DNA of 64,000 bases from the NCBI GenBank assembly GCA_024362935.1, contig JANCRA010000007.1, forward strand, positions 6,264,503 through 6,328,502, in the 5' to 3' direction. Below, in pieces: positions 34,938-46,075 of this stretch. Position 1 is the first letter of the stretch, and every line of letters starts with the position of its first letter. The notes under the pieces are model-generated. The model was not told the origin of the DNA. It saw only the letters and a list, made by a program, of their open reading frames with translations, and made no database searches. This DNA comes from Setophaga petechia (taxonomy: Eukaryota > Chordata > Aves > Passeriformes > Parulidae). A program made the translations under genes and the position numbers.

Positions 34938-35540
34938 TCCTGGACTCATCCTTACTGCTCCTGGACCATCCCTACTGCTCCTGGGCCATCCCTACTGCTT
35001 CTGGAGTATCCCTACTGCTCCTGGACCATCCTTTCTGCTCCTGGACCATCCCTACTGCTCCCTGAACTCATCCCTACTGCTCCCTGGAGCATCCCTACTG
35101 CTCCCTGGAGCATCCCTACTGCTCCTGGGCCATGCCTACTACTCCTGGACCATCCCTACTGCTCCTGGATCATCCCTACTGCTCCTGAACTCATCCCTAC
35201 TGCTCCTGGACCATCCCTACTGCTCCTGAACTCATCCCTACTGCTCCTGGACCATCCCTACTGCTCCCTGAACTCATCCCTGCTGCTCCTGGACCATCCC
35301 TACTGCTCCTGAACTCATCCCTACTGCTCTCTGGACTGTCCCTACTGCTCCTGGACCATCCCTACTACTCCTGGACCATCCCTACTACTCTTAGGCCATC
35401 CCTACTACTTCTGGACCATCCCTACTGCTCCTGGATCATCCCTACTGCTCCCTGAACTCATCCCTACTGTTCCTGGACTATCCCTACTGCTCCTGGAGCA
35501 TCCCTACTGCTCCTGAACCATCCCTACTCCTTCAGGACCC
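34938..35540 (+). repeat. 20-bp minisatellite, about 29 units
   Basis: This is a tandem array of a unit close to ctggaccatccctactgctc, 20-22 bp long. By eye I count about 29 units. Two variants, ctggaccatccc and ctgaactcatccc, alternate in the middle of the array (about 35170-35310), giving a higher-order period of about 41 bp. Units at both ends are more diverged, as expected for an array homogenised from its centre. The 132-codon open frame across it is a repeat artefact. Confidence 0.95.
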
Positions 35541-37149
35541 AGCCCTGCAGAAGGGAGCAGCTGTTCAGGAGGTTCTCCATTTCCCCTGTTTAAATGATAT
35601 TTATGACTTTGGCCTAAAAGGAACCATTCCATTACCTAATCCCTGGCTGCAGAAATAGCCACAGGTGCTGAGGGCAGGGCTGGGCTCTGTGAAGCTGAGC
35701 TCAGGAGAAGGGCACAGAACTCTTTCAGGCATTGACTGTTCCACTTACAGCACTGATTGGCCGTTAATCTTAAAAGCAATTCATCTTTCTCATGCTTATT
35801 GATTAACAAAATATAGAGTCCCTGACAGAGACATTGATGCTGACCTTGGGAATTGCTTTGTGCTTGCCAGAAAGGCAAGATAAGCCCCTCTCCCTACAGC
35901 TGTCCTGCCAGGAAGCCTCACTTGACTGCCATGCCTCAAGGTTTGGATTTGGAAGAAGAATTTGTGTGGCTGGCACAGCACAGCCAGGGCAGTTACAGCC
36001 CCTTGCTCTATTCCAGGTGAGTATTCCTGGGTACCACCTCGAAATAAATGGAGTTGCCTGCTGTGTCAGAGATGTTTATCTCTAAGGAATGTGGCATTTA
36101 TTGGAAAAGCTGAGTGAAAAGAGCTCTCATGAATCTGAGAGTGGAGATTAGACTTGTTGCCTTTAGATTAAACCTCTCCTAATTAACCTTCCAATTAACC
36201 TCACATCACTCCTTTGAACAAGACCATAAATGCAAATGTTACTACATCCCCTTTTATCAGAAAAGAGTGTTTGATAGATGGAATCATGATAGATGGCCAT
36301 AATCTACAGAGAATTATATTAGCAAGAGTTTCAAGCTCTGCTCTCAGTCCCCAGGAGGAGCAGAGAGGGCACAGCTGCTCTGACAAGCACAAAGCACAAA
36401 ATTTTCTCCTCAAAGTTTTGCAAAGTGAACTCTGAGATGCAGAATCACTTGAAAATACTGGCCACATTTGCCAGGTTTAAAGAAAACCTGAGCTGAAAAA
36501 CTATGCTGTGGAGAAATTAAGGAAACCAAACAAAACCTAACCAACCTGGTATCCATCAGACAGGAATCAATGAATCTGCAACAACAAGGCAATGCTCCAA
36601 AGGAAATCAACCTCTCCCTCATGTGAGCAGGAGCAGTTCTGCTCCAGGGGACACTTTTTTAAGTGATTCCCAATATGCTGAAACATCCTTTTCTCCTTAT
36701 CCTTACCCAGAACAGCCCCTACCTTTTTGCCTTCTCGAAGACTGTTTTTCCCCTGTGTGGAAAGTTCTCTCTGTTAGAGACAATGTTCTGCTGAATGTGC
36801 AGGTGGTGAGAATGGATATTGCCTAAAAACTGGAAATAACTCCATGTGAACTTTCAGTCTATGAAATTTAATCTTTTCAGAACCAGTTTCCCTTTCCTCA
36901 CTGTTTGGGCTGGTTATCAGTGCTTTTGTATTTAAAGGATTTCACTGGTACCTCCCCTTGCTGAGCAGGTTTCCTGTTGTGGATTCTTTTGCTTCTTTTC
37001 TGACAAGGTTGGGATTAAATCATGAGATGGAATTTCTTGTTTGGACTCAGATGTTTGTTAGCTCTTTTCTATGTTACAGTCTCACAAACCCTGAGTTCTA
37101 CAGCACTGCACTCTAAGAAACTAAAAATGGAGCTCCATCTCTCTCTCTC
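35541..37149. other. Single-copy sequence with an exon-shaped interval
   Basis: No repeat is recognised. 35900-36016 lies between a strong polypyrimidine-AG and an ideal GTGAGT donor (see findings). Otherwise nothing specific is seen. Confidence 0.45.
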
Positions 37150-37645
37150 CAAGGCCTTTTAAGGATAAACTGTCCAATCAAGAAATGACACCTGAATTAT
37201 TTTTACTTTCAACCCAACAACCATGGCCTGCAATGTGGACTTTTTAATCCAGTTACACAAAACCACCCAAACCCATGGAGAAGAAGGTGAAGAAGAAGGA
37301 CCAGCCTCTGCCCTAAAACCTCCATCTTGTTTATACATATTACTATTTTCTAAAACATTTAACTCGAAGTTTCCCACCATGTGATATTACACCCTTCTAT
37401 TCAAACTCCAAACCCACAATCCCAGTTCTATCATTCAATTTTGGAAGTCTTCTCCAGGGCCTCAGGTCAAATGCAGTGTTCTCTTGGGCATCAGTGCTTG
37501 TCAGCACAGAAAGTCCAAAATTCTCATCAACCAGAATTCCAAAATCCTGTGTCATTGGTTTCCTCTGGGCAGCTCTCCTGTGCTCATGGTACTCAGCCAG
37601 TGACCAACCTGCAGCCCTGTGTCATCCCTGAGGGACAATCACGAC
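37150..37645 (-). mobile_element. Probable LTR-type repeat (passerine), boundaries unresolved
   Basis: I recognise this block from passerine genomes as a dispersed repeat. Landmarks are caacccaacaaccatggcct, gagaagaaggtgaagaagaa, aaaacctccatcttgttt, caattttggaagtcttctcc and gtgtcatccctgagggac. Its family is most likely an endogenous retroviral LTR. I could not find clear TG/CA ends or a target duplication, and orientation is tentative. It ends about 280 bp before a better defined LTR at 37924, so both might be remains of one rearranged insertion. Confidence 0.42.
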
Positions 37646-37923
37646 AGTGACCAGGGTGCCACCCAACCCAAGCAAACCCCAGCAGCCTCCAGTGAGCTCC
37701 TCCATCCCCTGAGAATTCCCATTCCTCTGCTGGGCCTGAGAGAAACACAAAAATTTTCTGTGCCATATTCCTAAGGCAACACCCCCTTGCCAATTTTATT
37801 GGCCAAACCAAGAGCCCATCCCCAGTTCTGGTGCCCTCATCCAAGGCTGTTTGTGTTGTCAGAACCTTTCTCCAGCAGGACACAGGTCAGGCTCCCTCAG
37901 CTCTCCTCTCAGAGATATCCCTG

Positions 37924-38383
37924 TGATGCCTTGAGAAGGCTGCCCTGGAGCAGAGGCCAGACAGGGTTAAAGAATAAAGCAGGGATTTATTAAAAGGATC
38001 TCCTCCATGGATCCACCTTGGGCAGCACAAGAGCCCAGCCAGGGCTGCACCCAAGGTGAACCAAAATGGGCACAAAATGGACACCTGGTCATGGGGTCTG
38101 TCACTTTGATCAGTTCTGCTCCATTTGCATATTGGAGTTCATTGTCCCATTCCAGCTTTAGCCCATGCAGTCCCACCCTGCTTGTTTTTCTCTCTCCAGC
38201 CCACGTTGTTTGTGCTCTTGGGCCTGAGATTTGGATCATTTGTCCTTGGTGCCCAGCTGGAGCAGGAATTTTTGTCTCCCTGCTCTGTGCAGAGAGCTCA
38301 GCATCCCTTACTGAGAAGCTCAGAACTGCACACTAAAGCAGCACAGAATCTGAAAAATAGAAAAGCCAAAACCTGAGGCATCA
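37924..38383 (-). mobile_element. Solo LTR (family D), 4-bp target duplication
   Basis: This 460-bp element has plus-strand ends tgatgcc and gaggcatca, so its termini are TG/CA with a short inverted repeat. It is flanked by cctg at 37920-37923 and 38384-38387. Landmarks are gttaaagaataaagcaggga, ccttgggcagcacaagagcc, gtgcagagagctcagcatcc and agaaaagccaaaacc. On the minus strand AATAAA lies opposite tttatt near 37987, close to the 3' end, which supports reverse orientation. A 4-bp duplication suits an ERV1-type integrase better than the 6-bp family A class. No internal region remains. Confidence 0.75.
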
Positions 38384-38387
38384 CCTG

Positions 38388-39931
38388 CACTCTCAGGTAC
38401 AAATTCTTCCTTCTTCCTCCTCACACAGCCCTCCCAGCTTCATTTCCAGCCCTCCCTTGGGTTCCAATGTGTTGGGAAGTGCCCATTTCATTTAAATCCT
38501 ACTAATCAATGTGTCTTTTGTGTCACAGCAGCCTTTTCCCAACAGATTTAGGTTTGCATTAGGTTTGTATTCAATACATTTGAACATATATTTGTACATA
38601 CATGCTCAACTCCTCTTCCAGGACTAGAACTGCCAAACTCATACCAAGAGAAATGTCTCATTAAAATCCATCTCTGCTCACTTTCTCCAGCAAAAGGAAC
38701 CAGCAGAGCACATAAGTCTGGAGAAGAATTTAAACATCACTCAAGCTCCAGGGAAAGGTAACAATTTTTAATTCTCACACTGATTTTTTGGGCAGCACTC
38801 TGGCAACACTTCATTTTCCCACACAATAATTCAAGATATCTGAGTGGTTTTTTCTTGCTTTTCCCTAGCTTACAGTGTAAGCCAGGAATGTTGTATTCTA
38901 AAGAAAAGAGTGATGCTAGGATACATTACTGTGCTGCCACAGCAGCTTACCAAGAACATGCACCTGTACCTGCCTGTGCACAGAAATAACCACCCTCATG
39001 CAGGCACTGGGAATTCTGAACACACAGCTAAAGCTGGGAATGAAAAAAAAAGCTGAGAAAGAAAAAAGAGGAACAAAATATCCATTTTACCAAGAAATAT
39101 GGGGGGTTTTTGGGTTTTTTTGTTTTCTGTTTTTGGAAGAAGAAAATTCTCTGCCCTGCAGCAGCCCCAGGTTCTTTGGTAAATTTGTGTCTCTGGACAG
39201 AATTTGGAGCAACAGGGCCACATTTTACAAAAACAGAGCCATTAAAACTGGCAGAGCAGCTGGGAAATCAGGCTTTTCAAAGAACACATGTGGCTCACTG
39301 GACAAAACCAGCTACACAGGGAGCTGAAACAGTGGAGAAAAGAAAGAACACCTGCAGTTAAAGGAGCTTCCTTAGTGCTGGGCTCAGCCCTAGAGCCCAG
39401 GGCAAACACAGGGTGGAAAAGCTGCTCTCCAGCCTGTGGGAGCTGCTGGGTGGGAATCCCTGCTGAAACAGGGATTCACACAGAAATCCAGGCTAGGACT
39501 TCTCAGAGTGCCTGCAAATATTAACATTTGCTTTTTCAACTTCTGACACTTCAATAAACAGCCAGAAGTAAAAGAAAGTTTGTGTAATTTTGGAATGTTT
39601 TGCAAAAGAGCTGCAAAGATGAAAAGAAGCATCCTGTCAGTCTGACCCTTGCAGAGCATCAAGCAGAAGGGTTGAATGTTCTCAGAACAGAGGTAAATAC
39701 TTCAGCCAAAGTAAAAAAAAAAATCTATTTGTTGTATATAATTATTTAGCCAGCTTTCCATGGAGGAAGGTTTTTGTCATGCATTTGCATTCAGTTAACT
39801 TGGGGTATTTTAAAGATTTACAGAAGCAAATACAGAAGAAAAACGAGTTTCCAGTAGGAGAGAGGTCCTGCCACTGTAACCACATTCTGAATTCTGTGTT
39901 TTCTAAAGAACAGAGACTAAGCTCTGGCTTT
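38388..39931. other. Single-copy sequence
   Basis: No gene or repeat is recognised. A poly-purine patch lies at 39045-39075, and an oligo-A tract lies at 39712-39722. Confidence 0.45.
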
Positions 39932-40113
39932 CTCAGAATCACAGATTATCACAGAATCCCAGGATGGTTTGGGTGGGGAGGGACTTTAAAGCCCACCCAG
40001 TGCCACCCCTGCAGGGCAGGGACACCTTCCACTGTCCCAGGCTGCTCCAAGCCCCATCCAGCCTGACTGTGGACACTTCCAGGGATCCAGGGGCAGCCAC
40101 AGTGGCATTCCTA
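39932..40113 (-). mobile_element. CR1 LINE 3' fragment
   Basis: This is a minus-strand CR1 3' end with duplicated terminal repeats (ctcagaatcacagattatca). It continues with gaatcccaggatggtttggg, ccacccctgcagggcaggga and gacaccttccactgtcccag to the aggggcagccacag block. It is truncated at about 40113. Confidence 0.87.
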
Positions 40114-41693
40114 AAAGAGGTTTCTCCATTATTTAGCTCTGCAGTGTGCACCTGTGAAACTCATGATGCCCTTCTGGCTGTAGACAAAAACATGCACCCA
40201 CTCTGGGGGTGACTGTAAAAATCCTCCCCTCCTGCCACTGCTTCAGCAGAGTCCTTATCTCAATCTTGGAAATCCTCTTACAAGGCCATTGTCTGGGTTG
40301 AATTCCTTCATTCTTCCTTACCAGGGCTATTTTTGCATTTCTCTATAGGTTCTCTAATCTGAGCCTGCCTTTTGAGCTGAAGTTTCATCTCATTGCTTCT
40401 CCAGGAGTGTTCTGCTTGTGCTGAACAGACAAATGATGGCCACAGATAGCTACTTACCCAGACTATGTCAGCAAAGCTCTGACTGCAAATGCAAAGCACT
40501 GCAGGCAAATTTGGATTGGATTAAGGACAGCCAGACACAGTTTTCATCCAGTTATGCATTATTTTATGGCTGCTCATTATCTGGACTTATTTCTGCCTAA
40601 TGCCTATGGAGAAAGAGATCACAAAGCCAGTCCTCTTATAAACAAACCTCCTGTGCTCAAGAACAAACAGAAATTAAATAGGGGGAGGGTGTTATCTTTT
40701 TTTTTAAAGGATAACTGCAATATGTATTGTAAACACATACAGCACAGCCAATGTGATATTCAGGAGTAAAAGCAAAGGGATTTCCCTCCACTTCCAACAG
40801 ACAAGAATAATTCTAGCTTTGTTTCCTGCACAGAGCAAAAGGAAAGAGAGAAAGTGGTCAGCAATTTCTGGGCTGTTAGTTCCACACTGCCATACTGTCC
40901 AGTCCTCAGACCACAGAATTATTTACACTTTGAACATTTAATGGCTTCAGCTGCCTCTGAAGGAAGATTTTCTTTAAGATTAAATTGCCACTAAAAAAAT
41001 TTTTGCAGACAAAAACCCACCACCTTCCCAATAAAACAAGTACAGTGAGATTACACCAAATATGTAATATATAAGGAAGGTTGTCTCTTCTTAAACTTCC
41101 AGTTGAACACTTTTTAAGTTCTCTTTTTAGGAACTTTTTAAGTTCTTTCCATTGACTCCCATGTTTTTCTTACTGTAATACCTAATTTCATTCAAGAATG
41201 AAATATTCCTTTGTACCCTCAACTCAGCAAGTTAGCAGAGCTTCCAAAAGACTCATAAGGACAGACAGCCTTCCTTTATATATTAAATATCCAGTGTAAT
41301 AGCTGAATCAGTGTAAAAGCTGTAATCTGGCTTTGGGAAAAGGGCAGTACCTGTGTTATTGGGGAGGTGGTGGTCTGTCTTTCACAAATCCCAGGTGCAC
41401 ATGTGCCTGCAAGCTTCCACATCCTGCCAGCTCTGGGCATTTCTCACTTTTGTTTCACCATCAGGACTTTCTGTCAGGAAATGCTGGGAGAGAGAAGAAA
41501 AGAAATGGTGGAAAGCATCCTCAGGCTGGTTGTGCAGAGAAGGCTTGGGAGAGTGGGTGTGAGCTTGGCTTTGCCTCCTGGTGCATCCTGAAATAAAGAG
41601 CAAAGGAGGGCCCACAGCCCCTGCAGACTCCTACCAAGGAAACGATTTAGAGAAGAAAAAGGGGGAGTTGGGTACTTTTTGTGTTATGGATCC
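40114..41693. other. Single-copy sequence
   Basis: Nothing specific is seen. A local repeat of ctttttaagttct lies at about 41108-41150. Open frames at 41333-41615 overlap on both strands and lack motifs. Confidence 0.45.
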
Positions 41694-41966
41694 CATGGAA
41701 TTAGAGAATGGTGGAATGTCCTGAGCTGGGAGGGACCCACAAGGATCACTGATCCAGCTCTTGTCCCTGCCCAGACACCCAGCAATCCCACCCTGGGCAT
41801 CCCTGAGAATGTTATCCAAGCTCTCCTGGAGCTCTGGCAGCCTCAGGGCTGTGCCCATTCCCTGGGGAGCCTGGGCAGTGCCAGCACCTCTGGGGGAAGA
41901 ACCTTCCCTAAAATCCAACCTAAATCTCTCCTGATAGAGCTCCAGACATTCTCTCAGGTCCTAGAG
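41694..41966 (-). mobile_element. CR1 LINE 3' fragment, distinct subfamily
   Basis: The 3' end reads (plus strand) catggaattagagaatggtg, then gtcctgagctgggagggacc, gatccagctcttgtccctgc and gccattccctggggagcctg. This CR1 subtype differs from those at 375 and 11781. Truncation occurs near cattctctcaggtcctag. It is non-coding. Confidence 0.8.
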
Positions 41967-43469
41967 ATTTTCACACCTTCCCAGTTTGAAATACAACCCA
42001 TTCTACACTGGAAAATACATTGTACACAGAGGAGGAAAACTGGCCAAAAAAAAAAAAAAAAAGCATGTTATAGACACATATTTATAAATGGACCAAAATA
42101 TTTGGATCTCCTGCACCCTGTTACTTTCTCCCCTCATCCCTTTCTCCTCCTCTGTCAACCCTAATTATTCTCAAATATCTACAGCAGACTCAGAGGTTTT
42201 TTTGTTTCATCTGTGAGTCTTCCACCACAGGGGTTTTGCTTTCCACTATTTTTGATCTTCCTACCATAATTTGAGCTATGGGAAAACAGAAATAAAGCTC
42301 AAAGTGAGCCAGGGGTTCTCAGCATGAGGGACCACCCAGGTCAGTCCCCTCAATAGCACTGTCAGGTGTTCCTTCACCATCAGAACAAGAATTAAACAAC
42401 AAATTCAAGTAAGGAGAAGATTTGAGGGATAACCTGGAAAGAACAGCCAGAGAATAAGTTTAGCTTATTATTTTGTGGAAATACATCCCATAATACTGCA
42501 AACTGCCCCATTCTCCTGCATTAACTCTTCACTGTTATTGCTCTTGTGTATTTTGCTGATGCTGGGCTTTAATTTTCAGGTGTGACGAGCATTTACCACA
42601 CAAACATAATCCAAGAGCTTCTCTGGACACTCAGGCAATCTGATCACCAGGACATACACAGATCTATTAATATTTCATCCTGACATGTATTTTTAATCAA
42701 AAGATCTTAAAGTCCAGTTAAATCTCCAGTTTATATATTCCAGTCCTTAGATGTTTCATAAATAGTTTATAGGACACAGACCTTACACACAAATGTCAAG
42801 ATTGTAATGATTTACGTGGATTTCTAGGATGAGGAGGACACACGAAAATGAACTCTGTATCCTAAAACTCAGTACCAAAGCACCATTCACCACCTGGAAG
42901 GACAGAAATGTAAAAGTTTCCATAAAAAGAAGACACAGTGACATTTCAATAATTTGTTTCAATTACCCCATTGCTGTGTTCACTGTAGATTCAAATCCAG
43001 AATGGAAGGAAGAAGAAAACTGGAAAAGAAAGTAAAACATTAGGGATATCTGTGACATCCAGATATTTTAGAGCATCAATTCCCAGGGTGTCCCAGACAG
43101 AGGCCTGGATTTGAGTCCAACAGTGAAAACACATCTAACTCTTCCTAATATATCTCAGTTTTCTTCTCCTGTTGATCCAGACTAGGACTGATAATTCAGA
43201 ACTCCAGCCTACAGCACAATTACATCAAACCAAATAAAAGACAATTACTATGACTGCTGTATTTATATTACCAGGAAAAAAAAGAAGGTGAGAAAGGGCT
43301 ACTCTGTGTAGAGACAAACCAATTTAAATTCTAAGAGGGAAGGAGGAAAGGATTCCACAGTGAAAAACTAAATGTTGATGACAGGATGGTTGATATAAAT
43401 TAAGAGAGATTATTGGTTTGATGGTCTTTTATCTTTTAGGTAGGGGCGGGGCCTCACTCTTTCTTTCAT
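41967..43469. other. Single-copy sequence
   Basis: A 17-bp poly-A tract lies at 42046-42062. A lone GC-box-like ggggcggggcc lies at 43443-43453 in otherwise AT-rich sequence, beside a CR1 piece. No gene is seen. Confidence 0.45.
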
Positions 43470-43535
43470 TTCTTCAGTGAAGAAATTTTGCCTAATATCC
43501 AAACTGACCCTTTCCTGGTGCAACTTGAGACCACT
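43470..43535 (-). mobile_element. Small internal CR1 3'UTR piece
   Basis: The segment ttcagtgaagaaattttgcc, then taatatccaaactgaccc, then ggtgcaacttgagacca matches an internal part of the older CR1 3'UTR. The 3' terminus is missing, so this is a relic of a larger copy and not a fresh short insertion. Confidence 0.7.
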
Positions 43536-43794
43536 GAGACTACTGCACAGTCCATTGTAAATCATAAGTTTTACTTACCAGCCATGTATTACTTGCTGTG
43601 GTGAAAGAATTAAGCCTTTTGGGATAAAACCCTCCAAAATATGAACTCTGGCAATCTCTATTTCTTGGGGCTGCTCAGAGCAGCTGTGCAGCAGCCCCAC
43701 AGTCAGTGATCAATCCAAACCCAAGCCCAGAATGATCAATTCCAAGCTGAAGTGATTTCTCAAAGCTGGTAGCGAGGCAGGAACAGGCACTGGT

Positions 43795-44157
43795 GGGGCT
43801 GGAGCTGAGACACAGAGATGCTCCAGGGCTGGAGCCAGGCTGGGAGAGCTGGGGGTGCTCACCTGGAGAGGAGAAGGCTCCAGAGAGAGCTCAGAGCCCC
43901 TGCCAGGGCCTAAAGGGGCTCCAGGAGAGCTGGAGAGGGACTGGGGACAAGGGATGGAGGGACAGGACACAGGGAATGGCTCCCAGTGCCAGAGGGCAGG
44001 GATGGATGGGATATTGGGAATTAGGAATTGTTCCCTGGCAGGGAGGGCAGGCCCTGGAATGGATTTCCACCTGGCTGCCCCTGGATCCTTGGCAGTGCCC
44101 AAGGCCAGGCTGGATGGGTTTGAAGCAGCCTGGGACAGTAGAAAATGTCCCTGCTGT
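43795..44157 (+). mobile_element. CR1 LINE fragment lacking its 3' end
   Basis: This is plus-strand CR1 sequence: gatgctccagggctggagcc, cacctggagaggagaaggct, gactggggacaagggatgga, gatgggatattgggaattag and gcagcctgggacagtagaaa. Similarity stops near gtccctgctgtgc, about 70 bp short of the usual terminus. The loss of the 3' end is atypical for a LINE insertion and implies a later deletion. Confidence 0.83.
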
Positions 44158-45695
44158 GCTTCCCCTCTCCTTCCCAGGTGCTGGGCACACCCAGTGTTAT
44201 TACAAAGCATGGTAGTATTGAGGAAAAAAAGCAAATAGTTGCTGTTATTATTTAAAAAAAATATTTTTTTCCCTCAGTAATATTTTCTTCTGCAACGGAT
44301 GCTCCCTGTAATCCTGAATCTTCACAGCACGTTTTCTTTAAAACAATAGATTAAGTTAATAACCCCTTTAAAATACATAAAAGGTACATTTGTATGCCAT
44401 ATGAAAGACAAATATTTGAGTTTCTGCTCTAAAACTCCTTCAGTATTTCCATTCCCAGGGATGTGCTAAGTGTGCCAGGGGCAGTATCTCTCATACTTTG
44501 ATTCTTCAATCCTAGAAACTCTTTCAAAGGTTGGGGTTTTAAATTTTTTTTCCCATAAAGAAACACATTATTTGAAAATCTGATTAATATTGACTAAGGT
44601 TTCTAACAGTACAAACTTCTCTCTTTAGCCCCTGATGACACCTCACTATTCCACTTTACTCATCACCTCTTCCCCTGCTAAATTTCCTTCTATTCCAAGA
44701 GTTAGTTAACCTTTTTCTCTCCATTTTTTCTCTTTCTTTTTGAGGCTGGCCTGTGTTTTATCTGTTGAGGACACAGCAGGACACAAACCTCATCTGTTTT
44801 TTCCAGCTACAATGCATCACTTGGTTTAATAAAAGATACTTGGTGTTATCTTCTGTGAATCTCATCTTTTCCAAGCCTCTGGACAAAGGCAGTTCCAAGC
44901 TCACTTTCAGGAGTTCCTGACTGCAGCATCCTTCTCTTCCAGTGCCAGTAATGAAATCACATTATTCATTCTCTCTGGAGGTTTGCTGCTTGAAAAGCCC
45001 ACAAAGTTCATTAGCAAATGATCATATTTAGTACTCAAGCTCAATTTTCTACATTTATCTGGCTTGCTGAGCCACATCTCAAATTTCAGGAAATTTATAC
45101 AACATATTTAAGAGCAACCACAGCCAATGTTCAGATGTATATGACTTATAATTACAGGATTTGATGCATGTTTTATACACCCTTGCTGAACACAGGTGTT
45201 TTTCTAAAGCTGTTTGCAAAATCCACAAAGTGTGAAGTGATGTTTGCTCCATGCAGGAACTGGGAAGAAATTTCTGCCTCAAAGATTAGTGTCTTATTTT
45301 CACAGAGAATTTCTTTTTTGCTGAATATGTGGTGCAGTCACTGCTTTTTAGGCAAAAATAAATAAATAAATAAATCTGTGATTAAAATACCTAAACCCAG
45401 TCCTGCTAAAAATGAGAAACTGGCAACTATGGTGTTATTTCAAATATAGGAGTGGACTTTTTGAGATGGTTGGAAGCTACCAAACCTTCTTGCTCAAAAG
45501 CAAACAGTAAAGGTTTCACTCCTCTGGAGCCCAGCTCCTGTTGTGTCTCCAAACCCTTTTGGGACAATTTCCTGCCACCTGTCAGGGTGTGGGGCACAGA
45601 TCTGCTCTGCCACGAGCAGAGGAAATGCTCAACTCCTTTCCCTCCTGGAGAGGAATCCATCAAACTCAGGGATCCAGAATCACCTTCTCTCTGTT
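44158..45695. other. Single-copy sequence
   Basis: A (TAAA)n microsatellite lies at 45356-45375. No gene or other repeat is recognised. Confidence 0.5.
45356..45375 (+). repeat. (TAAA)n microsatellite
   Basis: About four to five copies of taaa. Confidence 0.9.
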
Positions 45696-46075
45696 CTCTG
45701 GGGACATTTCAGCATCAGGTGGGATTCACCTTCCAGCTGATATTTCCTTGTGTCCTTCAGATTATCTAGGGCCCCAAAAGCTGTGCCCTGTGTCTCCTTG
45801 ACATGGGGGCCTGACCTCTCAGAGAGGCACCGGATCAGTGGCACAATCCCACATTCCCTGCTCCTTCTTTCTCACTCTCTGGGGACATTTCAGCATCAGG
45901 TGGGATTCACCTTCCCACTGATATTTCCTTGTGTCCTTCAGATGAACCAGGGCCCCAAAAGTGTGCCCTGTGTCCCCCTGACATGGGGACAGATGTCCAC
46001 ACTGACCTCTCAGAGAGGCACCAGATCAGGGCACAATCCCACATCCCCTGCAGCTTGTTCCCTCTGGAGATGTTT
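45696..46075 (+). repeat. 181-185-bp tandem duplication
   Basis: Two full units begin with ctctggggacatttcagcat at 45696 and 45877, and a partial third begins at 46062 (ctctggagatgtttcagcc). Shared blocks include caggtgggattcaccttcc, atttccttgtgtccttcag and cctctcagagaggcacc. The second unit has an extra short segment near agatgtccacac. The repeat family is not known to me. Confidence 0.9.

Noticed and set aside
34914..35312. 132-codon frame rich in Leu, Pro, Tyr and Ser
   Set aside because: It is a translation of the 20-bp minisatellite and has no independent coding signal.
34938..35540. Possible CRISPR array
   Set aside because: The repeats are contiguous with no unique spacers, the unit is only 20-22 bp, and the surrounding genome is vertebrate.
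41679..42164. 161-codon plus-strand frame
   Set aside because: Most of it is antisense to the CR1 at 41694-41966, and the rest crosses a poly-A tract.
43443..43453. GC box suggesting a promoter
   Set aside because: It is a single site in AT-rich DNA with no CpG island, no start-site motif and no following gene.
43710..44234. 174-codon minus-strand frame and overlapping plus-strand frames
   Set aside because: They fall within the CR1 at 43795-44157, in its non-coding 3' region.
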